Source: C00003060 sp964502635 (GTDB taxonomy: Bacteria > Desulfobacterota > Desulfobacteria > Desulfobacterales > C00003060). Taken from it: a stretch of DNA of 38,201 nt. The notes under the pieces were generated by a model. That model worked only from the letters and a program-made list of their open reading frames with translations, did not search any database and was not told the DNA's origin. Shown here piece after piece: positions 24,411 through 33,061 of this stretch. How positions within the stretch are numbered: the stretch's first letter is position 1; every line of letters begins with the position of its first letter. The stretch lies in assembly GCA_964502635.1 (NCBI GenBank), contig CAZCXI010000024.1:1-38201 (forward strand). Direction: 5' to 3'. The position numbers and the translations under genes are program-made.

Positions 24411-25235
24411 TCATTTAACTTCATAGGTAAAGGTCGTGTTGTACATATACTCATCGCACGTTTCTTTGTCCGGATACGGGGGCCTGTGGGAAAGCAAAAT
24501 CATCCAGTAGCCCGCTCGCTCTAATGGGAATGTAGCTTGCCCTTGATCGTCGGTAACGGTTTCTACCGGATAATGTCTGCCGGCCCCCTTATGCCCCTTT
24601 CGGGAAACCTCGTGTGGGGCAATGTCTTCGGTTTCAAAGCCTGCGTAGGTGGCTTTCACAACCGCATTGCGCAGCGGTTTTCCTTCGAACAGGACCTTTG
24701 CGGTGAGCCTATTTCCGCGCTTCAAATTGTGTAGATTCGTAACCGGAATCAGCTCCAGCGGACGGTTGGCAGCCGTGCTAAGGTTTTTAGCATTACCGCC
24801 AGCCATAATCACTGTCTTGGCCTCGATGTGGAAGTTAGTACACTTGATGGGATTTGTGACCGCCTTCTTATCACCCCATTTTCTCCCTTCCGGTGTCGTC
24901 GTGAAGAACCCCGGCTTGATCTTTGCGGTTACTAGATAGGCGCCCGCCTTTTCAACCTTCAGCCTATAAAGCGAGACAGACGCTTCGACGAGATTCACCG
25001 TGAGGCCATCGGGGTCCACGGCCCGGATATCTTCTATCCTTCCTGCTTTGATTTCCTGGTCAATACGATTCGCGGGGAACTTGTGTCCCCAACCTATACC
25101 GATATCTACGGTCGATCCCACCTGCGGGTAGTAATCCCCCGGATTAAGCCAGAGATTGTGGGCAAAGGCCTGAGGGCAAATCATCAGCAGCGTTACAACA
25201 CCCAAGAACATGACAAGACTCGGTCTGATTTTCAT
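24411..25235 (-). CDS. exported DUF4198 protein (NikK-like)
   Basis: A 274-aa protein with a signal peptide (1-25, ending QAFA) and predicted mature start HNLWLNPGDYYPQVG, typical of DUF4198, a family linked to nickel/cobalt uptake in other bacteria. The C-terminal half is a beta-rich domain (GNRLTAKVLFEGKPLRNAVVKATYAG, DDQGQATFPLERAGYWMI). ATG at 25235 is chosen because GGAGG lies 6 nt upstream. It follows the tandem methylase-fold lipoprotein by 25 nt. Confidence 0.86.
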   Translation of the reverse strand: MKIRPSLVMFLGVVTLLMICPQAFAHNLWLNPGDYYPQVGSTVDIGIGWGHKFPANRIDQEIKAGRIEDIRAVDPDGLTVNLVEASVSLYRLKVEKAGAYLVTAKIKPGFFTTTPEGRKWGDKKAVTNPIKCTNFHIEAKTVIMAGGNAKNLSTAANRPLELIPVTNLHNLKRGNRLTAKVLFEGKPLRNAVVKATYAGFETEDIAPHEVSRKGHKGAGRHYPVETVTDDQGQATFPLERAGYWMILLSHRPPYPDKETCDEYMYNTTFTYEVK

Positions 25236-25260
25236 TTTCCACCTCCACGGCACTGCATGG

Positions 25261-26955
25261 TTATTGGTTTGAACGGTTTAAACGGTCTGCACTGTCGGAA
25301 AGAAAGTCCCCAATGTAGAGCAGATACTCAAAGGGAAGCTTGTTTTCTCCCAACTGATCGAGAATGGAGCCCAATCTCCCGTGCATCACCTTTTCCTTGT
25401 CAGCATAGCCGGCGCTGAAGACGATGGCCACAGGGGTCTCAAGTGGATAATGCTTAGACAGGTGGTCGATGAACTTCTTGAATTCCGTACGCATGGTGAA
25501 AAGCACCATGGTACTTTGGTGCACAGCCATCTCTTCCACTGACCACCCGGAGGCCAGGAGCACAGAATGGGCGTTTTTGCCCTCGGTGACCCCGGTGCGC
25601 AAGGCCGCATTGGCGGCATTGAAACAGCTTAAGCCGGGCACTACTTCGGTATCCAGGTCGCACAGCTCCGTCAGCGTCCAGGCACAGGGCCCGTAAACGA
25701 GGGGATCGCCGCCGTCGAGCATGGCCACGGTTTTGCCTTGGGCCACAGCCGCCCTGGTCATGGCGGCGAACTCAGCCTGCTTTTGATGATACTGCTCACA
25801 GCTCATTCGTTCTCTGGCCTTCTCAGCCCGGGAAGAGCGGGAACAATCCTTACCATAGAAGGGAAAGAGCCGATGATAGCCGGCGATCACCTTTTTCCCC
25901 TTTAGATAGGCCTCGAATCTCTCACTGATTCTCTTTCCGGCAAAGATCAGGTCCGCCTTTTCGATAACCTTCAACGCCCGCAAGGTGGCCAGATCAGGAT
26001 CGCCGGGCCCCATGCCCACCAGATAAAATTTGCCTTTGCTTCGCGGCGCCCCTGCTTCCCCTGCTTTGTATTGGGCTTGCGCCAGAGCCTTGCCCACATA
26101 CACCATAGACATCCGCCTATCCACACCGTCCAGATTGGCGACAAAGCCACCGACCGTGCCGGTTACCACCTTCTGGCGGCCGGCATGGCCGGCATAGCTC
26201 ACAATGGCGGCCGGGGTGTCAGCGGCATAGACCCGCGAGAGCCTTGCAAAGAGATCCTCCATATCCCGTGGCATGAAAATAATCATGGTGGCCCGTTCAT
26301 GGGCGGAGAGGCTTTCGATGGTGTCTTTTCTGTCTTCTCGCTTGAAAGGCGCGGTGATGATCACTTCCCCCAAGCTGGCCTGCAAGGCGGCGTTGGCAGC
26401 ATTAAAGGCGCTGAGCCCGGGCACCACCACCGGGTCGAGATCATGCAGTTCCTTCAAACTCCACATGTCCGGCCCGTAAATAGTCGGATCGCCGCTGCTC
26501 AGCAGGACTACCTGTTTGCTGGCCGCCACAGCCCGGCGCACCAGGCTTGCGAACTCGGCCTGCTTTTGATGGTACTCCTTGCAGGTCATGGAATGTTTGG
26601 ATTGTTCGTCCTTGGATAGCTCGGCGCAATCCTTGCCATAGAATCGAAACAGAACCTCATAGCCGCCCAGCACTTCTTTGCCCTCAAAATCGACATAGGG
26701 AGAGAGCTTTTTCTTCCTCTCCGGTCTGCAAAAGACCAGGTCTGCCCGGCGAATCACATTGAGCGCCCTTGAGGTCAGCAGATCGGCGTCGCCCGGGCCC
26801 ATACCCACAACATGAAAGCTGCCTTTATTGCTTCCATCGTCCTTGTTATTTCCCTGTAGCGGGACATGGGCCGCACATCCTGCTAGAAAGACAAAGAGGA
26901 GGCAGAACAATAGGCTTAAGGCCCCGACTTTTTCCTCCGTCCCTTCGCGTTGCAT
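25261..26955 (-). CDS. lipoprotein with two tandem tetrapyrrole-methylase-fold domains
   Basis: A 564-aa protein with a lipobox (FVFLAGC, Cys near residue 27) and two full copies of the tetrapyrrole methylase domain (about 45-290 and 310-555). Each has VGMGPGDxDL, GGDP or SGDP followed by xYGP, VPGLSxFNAANAAL and a YAGxxxxxKV block. The SAM-site motifs look intact in both. Each copy also has an insert with two cysteines (YGKDC ... C-[EK]-[EQ]-YHQKQAEFA), which would suit a disulfide outside the cytoplasm. ATG at 26955 has GGAGG 8 nt upstream. I know of no characterised exported duplicate of this fold. Confidence 0.87.
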   Translation of the reverse strand: MQREGTEEKVGALSLLFCLLFVFLAGCAAHVPLQGNNKDDGSNKGSFHVVGMGPGDADLLTSRALNVIRRADLVFCRPERKKKLSPYVDFEGKEVLGGYEVLFRFYGKDCAELSKDEQSKHSMTCKEYHQKQAEFASLVRRAVAASKQVVLLSSGDPTIYGPDMWSLKELHDLDPVVVPGLSAFNAANAALQASLGEVIITAPFKREDRKDTIESLSAHERATMIIFMPRDMEDLFARLSRVYAADTPAAIVSYAGHAGRQKVVTGTVGGFVANLDGVDRRMSMVYVGKALAQAQYKAGEAGAPRSKGKFYLVGMGPGDPDLATLRALKVIEKADLIFAGKRISERFEAYLKGKKVIAGYHRLFPFYGKDCSRSSRAEKARERMSCEQYHQKQAEFAAMTRAAVAQGKTVAMLDGGDPLVYGPCAWTLTELCDLDTEVVPGLSCFNAANAALRTGVTEGKNAHSVLLASGWSVEEMAVHQSTMVLFTMRTEFKKFIDHLSKHYPLETPVAIVFSAGYADKEKVMHGRLGSILDQLGENKLPFEYLLYIGDFLSDSADRLNRSNQ

Positions 26956-27089
26956 ACCATGATCCTCCTTCCTTCTTTTCCTCAAATTTATCCCATCACA
27001 TGCCCACGGGCTTTGCTATCCATGGACGTCCGATCGGTATGGCCGCTTCAACCTTTTTAAGATTGAAGCGGCCTTCTGCACATCAATTG

Positions 27090-29198
27090 CTAAAACCCAA
27101 AACTTAAGCCAACTCCGTAAGTTCGATCAGTTGCCGGGTAACCCCGGCTGGTCTGATATTCCTCGTCAAAAAGGTTGTTGACATAAACTTTAAGAACACC
27201 ATTGCTGATGGCCCCCCATTTTTCAAAAAGCGTCTGCTGGACAGCAAAGGCAAATACGCCATAACTGTCAATCTGAACTTCTCGAGACTCCCATAAACCC
27301 GCGTCTTCGTCTATGACATCTACGACTTCCTGAACTTGTTTGTCTTGATATTCATAGTCGAGAAGAAGCCGGGTGTTTTCAAACAGGTTGTAGCCAATGC
27401 CTGCGTTGGCCCGATACTTGGCACGGTCACTCATTCTTTCATCTGCAATCTCCTCAGGGCCGCCGTTGTAAGGCCCCTTGTATTTCCATTTGTTATAGGC
27501 GCCGCTCAGGTAGAAATCGAGGTTGTCAAGAATATGTCCATTGAGTTCAAGTTCTATCCCGTCTTTGTGAACCTCTTCAAGGGAGACCTTTCTGCGCCCC
27601 CAACCGGGCCCCCACGGAGATTCTTTGTAATAGTCGCTGCTGCTATCAGCAGAAACCGGATAGTCCTTTATTTCATAATGGGAAAAATCCACGTTCAGGT
27701 TGATGTCTTTCCAGATTCTTCTTGCAATCACCAAGTCATATCCGACGCCGTGAAGGGGATCGACCTCGATCCCTGATCCCCAACTTCAGACCTCACAAAA
27801 AGACCTCGGGGTCCATATTTTGCTGACTCCCAAGGATAAGGAAGTATCCCTCAATGCATGGGATAGATCGTCGAGTTCATAAGTGAGAAACGATTTTGGA
27901 ACAAATTCATCGTAATCTCGCTTAACATAGTCGTGTGGTCGGGATGGATTGACATAATAATAGGTTCCTTGGGAACTCCCTGTGTTGCTCCACCAGATAT
28001 TGATGTTCTCATATCGCAGACCGGCGGTCAGGGTAAGCCGCGGCATGATGGTCCATTCGTCCTGAATAAACCCGGCATAGGTTTCAACTATTTTTGTGGT
28101 GTGTTGACTGCTGAGTTGCGCGGTATCAAAACCGACAGTTAAGAGATGAGCGGCAGAGATTTCGATATCATCCTGGAGCTTCCCCCCCCAGCTGGTATAA
28201 GAGGTCTCAGCCTGGGGTTCATCTACGTCCTTGAAATCAAATGTCTGATTTTCATACGTATAGTATGTGCCCAGAGTCCATGAACCGATGGCGGTCGGTT
28301 GTTTTATATCGAATCGGAAGGAGTACGGTTCCTTGAGGCGCTCAGGTTGTCTTGCCGGGTCTCTCCACCGGCTTGAAGCATCCTCCTCTTTGAGAACGGG
28401 ATAATCAGGATCATAATCGGCCCTGTCCGGATCGTTAGCCACAGGCTGTCCGGTTTCTTTATCCGAGTAAGACGCCATGAAGCTGATGTATCCATCAGAA
28501 GGCAAAATATAGCCGAATCGGCCCGCTATGGTATCAATATTGGCATCGTTGTTTCTAAGATAGCCGTTTGTATGATATTTCTGGTACGACAAACCATAAT
28601 CAAACGAACTAACGCCGCCTTCGATATTGATGCTGTGATTTTGAGTATTGTACGAGCCGTAACTGGTTGCCATTTTTAAGTCCGTCTCCGGTGTTTCATG
28701 CCTTTTCGGAGTCTTTGTCTTCACGTTAAGCACCCCTCCGAGAGCTTTGTTCGGATAGAGGGCGGAATGTGGCCCCGGAATTATTTCAATACTCTCTATT
28801 TGTTCAAGCGGAATGAGGGAGAAATCTACAAAATGGTCTCCCCAGTACCCTCCGGTTTTTTGAACGGCCAGACCATCCACGGCGGATACGAACTGTCGCA
28901 CATCAAAACCTCTCATATATATATCGTTTTCTTCCGGCACCAGATTGCCCTGTCCTCGAAAGTCTATAATTGCCCTGTCCTTCAAAATATCGACGATATT
29001 TTGTGGGATAATCGGTGTCTCATACTTCTCTACATTAATCGTCGTGCCGGAAGGGGTAACGACGATATCTTCTGCCTGCCTGGGAGCGGTGACTTGTATC
29101 TTCTCAAGCTTCTTGACTTCTTCTTCTGCCCAAGTCGGCCGGAAGCTCAGCAGAATCGCCAATCCTATCAGAACCACAATTTTTCCATAACCTCTCAT
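27090..29198 (-). CDS. TonB-dependent receptor with in-frame TGA, candidate selenoprotein (or nonsense-interrupted)
   Basis: Outer-membrane active transporter. Signal peptide 1-24, TonB-box-like KIQVTA, plug domain with DIYMRGFDVRQFVSAVDGL and ALYPNKALGGVLNVKTK, then a beta-barrel ending in the canonical C-terminal Phe (YGVGLSFGF). The frame is open from 29198 to 27090 (702 aa) except for one TGA at 27786-27788, codon 471, in the order F-C-E-V-TGA-S-W-G. No shift of frame occurs on either side. TGA is followed by a 7-bp hairpin with an AGGU loop, 19 nt downstream, like a bacterial SECIS. With selB present, selenocysteine insertion (CxxU motif) is plausible; a point mutation or sequencing error is the alternative. 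ATG at 29198 follows AAGGAGG. Confidence 0.85.
27756..27773 (-). promoter_or_regulatory. candidate SECIS hairpin after the receptor TGA
   Basis: In the mRNA, GGGATCG AGGT CGATCCC forms a perfect 7-bp stem with a four-base loop. Its loop begins 19 nt after the TGA and contains GGU, as does the E. coli fdhF element (loop 18 nt after the TGA). A competing pairing (GGGGATC 27775-27781 region with GATCCCC) is also possible. Confidence 0.55.
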
Positions 29199-29255
29199 GG
29201 CAAGTTTCCTCCTTTCCTCATCTTTAATGGGCTCAGTGACAAGATCCTTGTCTTT

Positions 29256-30116
29256 CTATTCCAAGAAATCCCCCACGTACACTAGGTGTTCAAATGGGAG
29301 TTTCTCACCCCGCACCTGACCCAGTATCGTGTCCAGGGTTCCTCGGACCACCCGTTCCTTTTCTTTGTATCCGGCATAGAAAACGATAGCGATGGGGGTC
29401 TCCGAGGGGTAGAGGGTTTGCAACTTGGCGACAAGATCCTCGAACTTGGTAAACATAGTAAAGATCACCATGGTGGGGTGGCCTTGAGAAAGCTTTTCGA
29501 TCTCCCGGATGGTCGTGAGGACCACGGCCCTCGTTTCTTTTCCTGAGGCTACGTCCGTTCCCAAGGCCGCATTGGCGGCATTGAAACAACTGACCCCGGG
29601 TATGATGCGGGGCTGGAGATCTGCAAACTCTTTCAGATACCAGCGGTAGGGGCCCCCATAAATCAGAAGATCTCCGCTGCCAAGTACAGCCACTGTTTTA
29701 CCGGCATCGATAGCGGATCGGATCTCGGCGATCAGTTCTCCACGGGTCTTTCTGTCCTGCTCGCATTTGGCCCGAGACTTTTCATCTTCCATTTTTAAGC
29801 AATCTTTCCTATAGGTCCGCCAGCCAGCCTTCGAGATATCCAAAAATTCTTTGCCCTTGAGGTATTTGGCAAACTGCTTCCGCGTCTCTTTACGGCATAT
29901 GATCACATCGGATTTTGCAATGGTATCGAGAGCCCGCAACGTGATCAGGTCCGGGTCGCCCACGCCCATGCTTACGAGGCAGAATTTCCCCTTGCCTGTT
30001 GCTACAACCGAGCCCTGCGAAACAAAGACGATTGGGAATAGGACAAGGGCAATGAACACGGCTAGAAAAACAATCTTCCACTCCACGTGCTTTTTCTCTT
30101 TCATAGTCTCAAACAC
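29256..30116 (-). CDS. exported tetrapyrrole-methylase-fold protein, first gene of the run
   Basis: A 286-aa protein with an N-terminal basic region and hydrophobic helix (about 12-32, KIVFLAVFIALVLFPIVFV), followed by SVVA, so a signal peptide or anchor. One tetrapyrrole methylase domain follows: VSMGVGDPDLITLRA, GSGDLLIYGG, IPGVSCFNAANAAL and FYAGYKEKERVVRGTLDTI. The two-Cys insert is present (YRKDC ... KCEQ). GTG at 30116 is chosen because GGAGG lies 5 nt upstream; the first ATG (30104) is too far from it. It leads into the receptor gene 57 nt later. Confidence 0.84.
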   Translation of the reverse strand: MFETMKEKKHVEWKIVFLAVFIALVLFPIVFVSQGSVVATGKGKFCLVSMGVGDPDLITLRALDTIAKSDVIICRKETRKQFAKYLKGKEFLDISKAGWRTYRKDCLKMEDEKSRAKCEQDRKTRGELIAEIRSAIDAGKTVAVLGSGDLLIYGGPYRWYLKEFADLQPRIIPGVSCFNAANAALGTDVASGKETRAVVLTTIREIEKLSQGHPTMVIFTMFTKFEDLVAKLQTLYPSETPIAIVFYAGYKEKERVVRGTLDTILGQVRGEKLPFEHLVYVGDFLE

Positions 30117-30482
30117 AGTCACCTCCTTGAAACCAGGGTTGCCGTCCCAATCAGCGAACAGGCTTGTAAGCCCGTGACTTTTTGATTTGTTGTCCACGTG
30201 CAGTCCGTATTCAACCAGCGAAACCGGTTATCCACGGCGCTTCTCGTGGTGTTGGTAACTTGCCTCAGGGGGGCCATCGAAGCGGAAATATTGCAGATAG
30301 GACGCTTTGGTGGTATTAAGAGGACCGAAGCGCCCCCTCTGAGGGGCCTTTACAGGGAGGGCGGCTGGGAGACCTTGGCCGGTGCCCGCCGCACTCCCTG
30401 ACTCACTTGGCATGTCTCATATCTGTCTTTGTCTGACTTTTTTTGCCAATCACCTCCTATGTACGTCGATTCAAAATCAAAT
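30117..30482 (-). other. upstream region of the exported-protein operon
   Basis: No gene. It must hold the promoter of the eight-gene run, but no clear sigma70 site stands out. A GC-rich structured part can form AGGGAG...CTCCCT with GGCGG/CCGCC inside (about 30352-30400) and the hairpin GCCCCTC AGA GGGGGC (about 30332-30347). I do not recognise a cobalamin or Ni/Co riboswitch consensus here. Confidence 0.45.
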
Positions 30483-31925
30483 TCACGATAACGCCTTGTC
30501 CTTTGTCCCGAAGAGGTTTTTCCTCCCATCAGTCACTGGCAAAAGGCCCTTGACGTCTGCGGCCTTCTTTCTGAAACAGAAATAGACGAGCATCCCGATG
30601 CCTATGGTCCCAAGGCCGGCCAGGGAGGCCATGGGTTTGCTCTTGATGGAAAAGTAGATGATCCACAGATTTCCAAGGACAAACACAACGGGCGTTACGG
30701 GATATCCGAGCGTTTTATATCCTCTCTTCACCTCCGGTTGTTTGAGTCTGAGCAGAATCATGCCCAGCACCGTCAAGGTGGCGCACAACGAGAGGGTAAA
30801 ACCAATGTATATGAGAAGCATGTCAAAAGAGGCGGTGACCACCATAACCATGGCGAGCCCGGCTTGAAGAAGAATGGCGTAGGCAGGGGTGTTGTGGGAT
30901 CTGTTGACCTTGCCGAGGCATTCGAAAAAGACCCCGTCCTTGGCCATGGCGTAGTATACACGGGGTCCCGCCATGATCATGGCGCTCAGGACGGACAAAA
31001 GGCCCAAGGCGATCGCCCCTGTAAAGAGCCGGCTGATCTGGCCCCCGAACAGGAAAACGGCAGATTTGGCACCCACCTCGAGCACGCCTTTCATCTCTTG
31101 TGCGGGGAGGGCATAGACATAGACGATATTCAACAGGAGATAGAGGCACATCACCAGAAAGGTGCCGGTCAGGAGGGCCCATGGGATGTTCTTGCTCGGT
31201 TTTTTGATCTCCCCTCCCAGGTAGGCAGCGGCATTCCAGCCGCTGTAAGCAAAGGATACAAAGATGAGCGACACGGCAAACTCCTTTTGGAAAACAGCAC
31301 CCATGTCGATAGCACCGAAAAAGTGTTCTTTCGAACCATTGCCGATCCAAAAAGCTGCCACGACAAACACGACGATGAGCCCTATCTTGAACACAGTCAA
31401 CGCGTTCTGGACCCGCGTTCCAAGAAAGACACTATGGTAATGAATCAAGGAAAAGACAACGATCATCGACAACGCCAACACTGTCACCGGTGATATCGTG
31501 ACAACATCCAGGTCCAACCATGGGATGGTCAGTCCCCAGCCATCCGCCTGTGGGAATAGGCGGAAGCAATAGGTAGCAAAGGCGAGCGAAGCGGCGGCGA
31601 TGGGCGCTGAAAACCCTACGATTAAGGAAATCCAGCCGGAAACAAAGCCCACGGGCTTGCCGAAGCTCTCTCGCAGGAACACATATTCCCCGCCAGCCTT
31701 TGGAAACATGGCCCCTAGCTCCCCGTAACACAGAGCTCCACAAAGCGCGAAAATGCCGCCAACAAACCAGCATATCAACATGGCCGCTGGACTCCCCAGT
31801 TCCGCCATCACAAAACCGGAGGTCGTGAAAACGCCTGTGCCCACCATGTTGGCGACCACTAAAACCGTGGCGGAAAAAAGACCCACCTCTCGACGCAGTT
31901 CACTGTTATTCAGCGTGTTTTTCAC
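30483..31925 (-). CDS. APC-superfamily amino acid permease
   Basis: A 480-aa inner-membrane transporter with about twelve membrane helices. Helix 1 carries the substrate-binding GTGVF motif (MVGTGVFTTSGF), and FPKAGGEYVFLRESFG and SYSGWNAAAYLGGEIKKPSKNIPWAL-like blocks are diagnostic of the APC/LAT family. The substrate cannot be read from the sequence. GTG at 31925 has GAAGG about 9 nt upstream. Its leader carries a promoter, two operator-like palindromes and the conserved U-tract hairpin (32144-32198). The stop is followed at about 370 nt by the exported-protein run on the same strand. Confidence 0.93.
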   Translation of the reverse strand: MKNTLNNSELRREVGLFSATVLVVANMVGTGVFTTSGFVMAELGSPAAMLICWFVGGIFALCGALCYGELGAMFPKAGGEYVFLRESFGKPVGFVSGWISLIVGFSAPIAAASLAFATYCFRLFPQADGWGLTIPWLDLDVVTISPVTVLALSMIVVFSLIHYHSVFLGTRVQNALTVFKIGLIVVFVVAAFWIGNGSKEHFFGAIDMGAVFQKEFAVSLIFVSFAYSGWNAAAYLGGEIKKPSKNIPWALLTGTFLVMCLYLLLNIVYVYALPAQEMKGVLEVGAKSAVFLFGGQISRLFTGAIALGLLSVLSAMIMAGPRVYYAMAKDGVFFECLGKVNRSHNTPAYAILLQAGLAMVMVVTASFDMLLIYIGFTLSLCATLTVLGMILLRLKQPEVKRGYKTLGYPVTPVVFVLGNLWIIYFSIKSKPMASLAGLGTIGIGMLVYFCFRKKAADVKGLLPVTDGRKNLFGTKDKALS

Positions 31926-32143
31926 TCCTATATACCTTCACAAGATCAGAAGCCCCGCCGCTGGTTCCAACCCGTCCGTCCCCATTGAAGCCCCATTGAA
32001 AAAAATCCGATTCGTCACTACGCTAGGGCAATTGACAGCATGATCGCGACTTTCAGTATCGCCACAGACAACCAGGCCTTCCCATGAGAAGGCATCTACC
32101 TTAGCACCGTTCCGGGTGAAGAAAGAAACCACGAAAGCCGAAC

Positions 32144-32198
32144 AAAAAAAAGCCACGAGGCCGTCTCATCCGTTCTCGGATGACAGCCTTCATGGCTT
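32144..32198 (-). promoter_or_regulatory. conserved leader hairpin with U tract, copy 1 (permease leader)
   Basis: Minus-strand arm AAGCCATGAAGGCTGTCATCCG pairs with its partner around an AGAA loop and is followed by eight Ts. It lies 70 nt after the promoter -10 site and 218 nt before the permease start. A smaller hairpin with loop UAGAAG (32230-32247) precedes it. Confidence 0.7.
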
Positions 32199-32256
32199 GG
32201 AGTTCGTTTTTTGCTTCGGACTTGTTGGCGGACAGCTTCTACTGCCCTGTTTCAAG

Positions 32257-32272
32257 ATACGATAAATCGTAT
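32257..32272. promoter_or_regulatory. operator-like palindrome over the permease -10 site
   Basis: ATACGAT AA ATCGTAT is a perfect inverted repeat with 7-bp arms, overlapping the -10 element. A second palindrome TGACA AC TGTCA (32284-32295) overlaps the -35. Both look like dimer binding sites. Confidence 0.55.
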
Positions 32273-32296
32273 ACGGGTTTTTGTGACAACTGTCAA
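32268..32296 (-). promoter_or_regulatory. sigma70 promoter of the permease unit
   Basis: Minus strand TTGACA (32291-32296), 17-nt spacer, TATACG (32268-32273). Spacing and -35 are ideal. Confidence 0.65.
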
Positions 32297-32345
32297 CAAT
32301 AAATCAACCCAGTTCCTGTCTCGGTTGCGTGTCAAGTTTGGATGA

Positions 32346-33050
32346 TCATTGGAACGCCTTCCAACAAAAGACACCTACGAACGCCGAATCTGCTATCCAC
32401 AAGTGATCCCCCCATCTGACAAGCTTTGACTTTATCTCTGCCTTTTCCCAAGTGTCAGGACGACGACCGGTGTTTGCGGACCAATGCTCCGTGGCCTCGT
32501 CCTGGCTGTGATAGGCAAAGGAGCTTCCTACCTGCTCTATCCTGGCATACACCATGTGGCAATTCCCACATCGCGCGGGGATCCTTATGTCAGGAGAGAA
32601 AAACTCCGTGACGACCACGATGCGTTTCGGCTCGGTGGCGAAGGCCTTTGCCAAAGCACGTGCAAAGCCGATCTGAGTGAGATGAAGAGTGTTGCAGGCT
32701 AGAATCAAATCATAGCCACGAAATGCTTCACAGCGAACCGTCTCCCATCTTCGTTCGTCAATGTGCATGCCATCGCACTGATCTGCTCTCGCTTCCTGCC
32801 TGAGCACATGTCTCATGGCCGAGGAGGGTTCAAGCGCTGTCACCTCGCATCCCATTCGCGCCAGGGGCCTGGAAAGGACGCCGTTTCCTGCTCCGATGTC
32901 AAGAACACGCCATGTGGGCCTTGCCATGGAGGTTATGGTTTTTACGATCCCATCGTGGTAATGACTATGGGCCATCCATTGCTGGTACCAACGGACATAC
33001 CCTTGCCAGAAGCACGGTGTGGTTGCCCTTTTCCATATGGTCTTTTCCAT
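32346..33050 (-). CDS. class I SAM-dependent methyltransferase
   Basis: A 234-aa protein with the Rossmann-type SAM motif VLDIGAGNGVLSRPL (about residues 49-63), acidic motif II (VTALEPSSAM) and a YDLILACNTLHL strand. The C-terminal third has a Cys pair (RCGNCHMVYARIEQ) and no recognised signature, so the substrate is unknown. ATG at 33050 is preceded by only a weak GAG/GAAG site, and the U tract of a conserved leader hairpin ends 11 nt upstream, so translation or transcription may be controlled there. Confidence 0.85.
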   Translation of the reverse strand: MEKTIWKRATTPCFWQGYVRWYQQWMAHSHYHDGIVKTITSMARPTWRVLDIGAGNGVLSRPLARMGCEVTALEPSSAMRHVLRQEARADQCDGMHIDERRWETVRCEAFRGYDLILACNTLHLTQIGFARALAKAFATEPKRIVVVTEFFSPDIRIPARCGNCHMVYARIEQVGSSFAYHSQDEATEHWSANTGRRPDTWEKAEIKSKLVRWGDHLWIADSAFVGVFCWKAFQ

Positions 33051-33061
33051 CTTCTACTCAC

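Noticed and set aside
27090..29198. Reading the TonB receptor as two separate genes or as a frameshifted pseudogene
   Set aside because: Both parts are in one frame, the second part lacks a start with ribosome binding site, and only one TGA separates them.
30228..30413. Possible cobalamin-type riboswitch upstream of the exported-protein operon
   Set aside because: A GGGAGACCTTGG stretch on the plus strand recalls a B12 box, but it is on the wrong strand for the operon and the GCCACTG and GGGAA cores are missing.
30738..31493. 251-codon plus-strand frame opposite the permease
   Set aside because: Antisense shadow; strongly charged and repetitive, while the permease on the other strand is clear.
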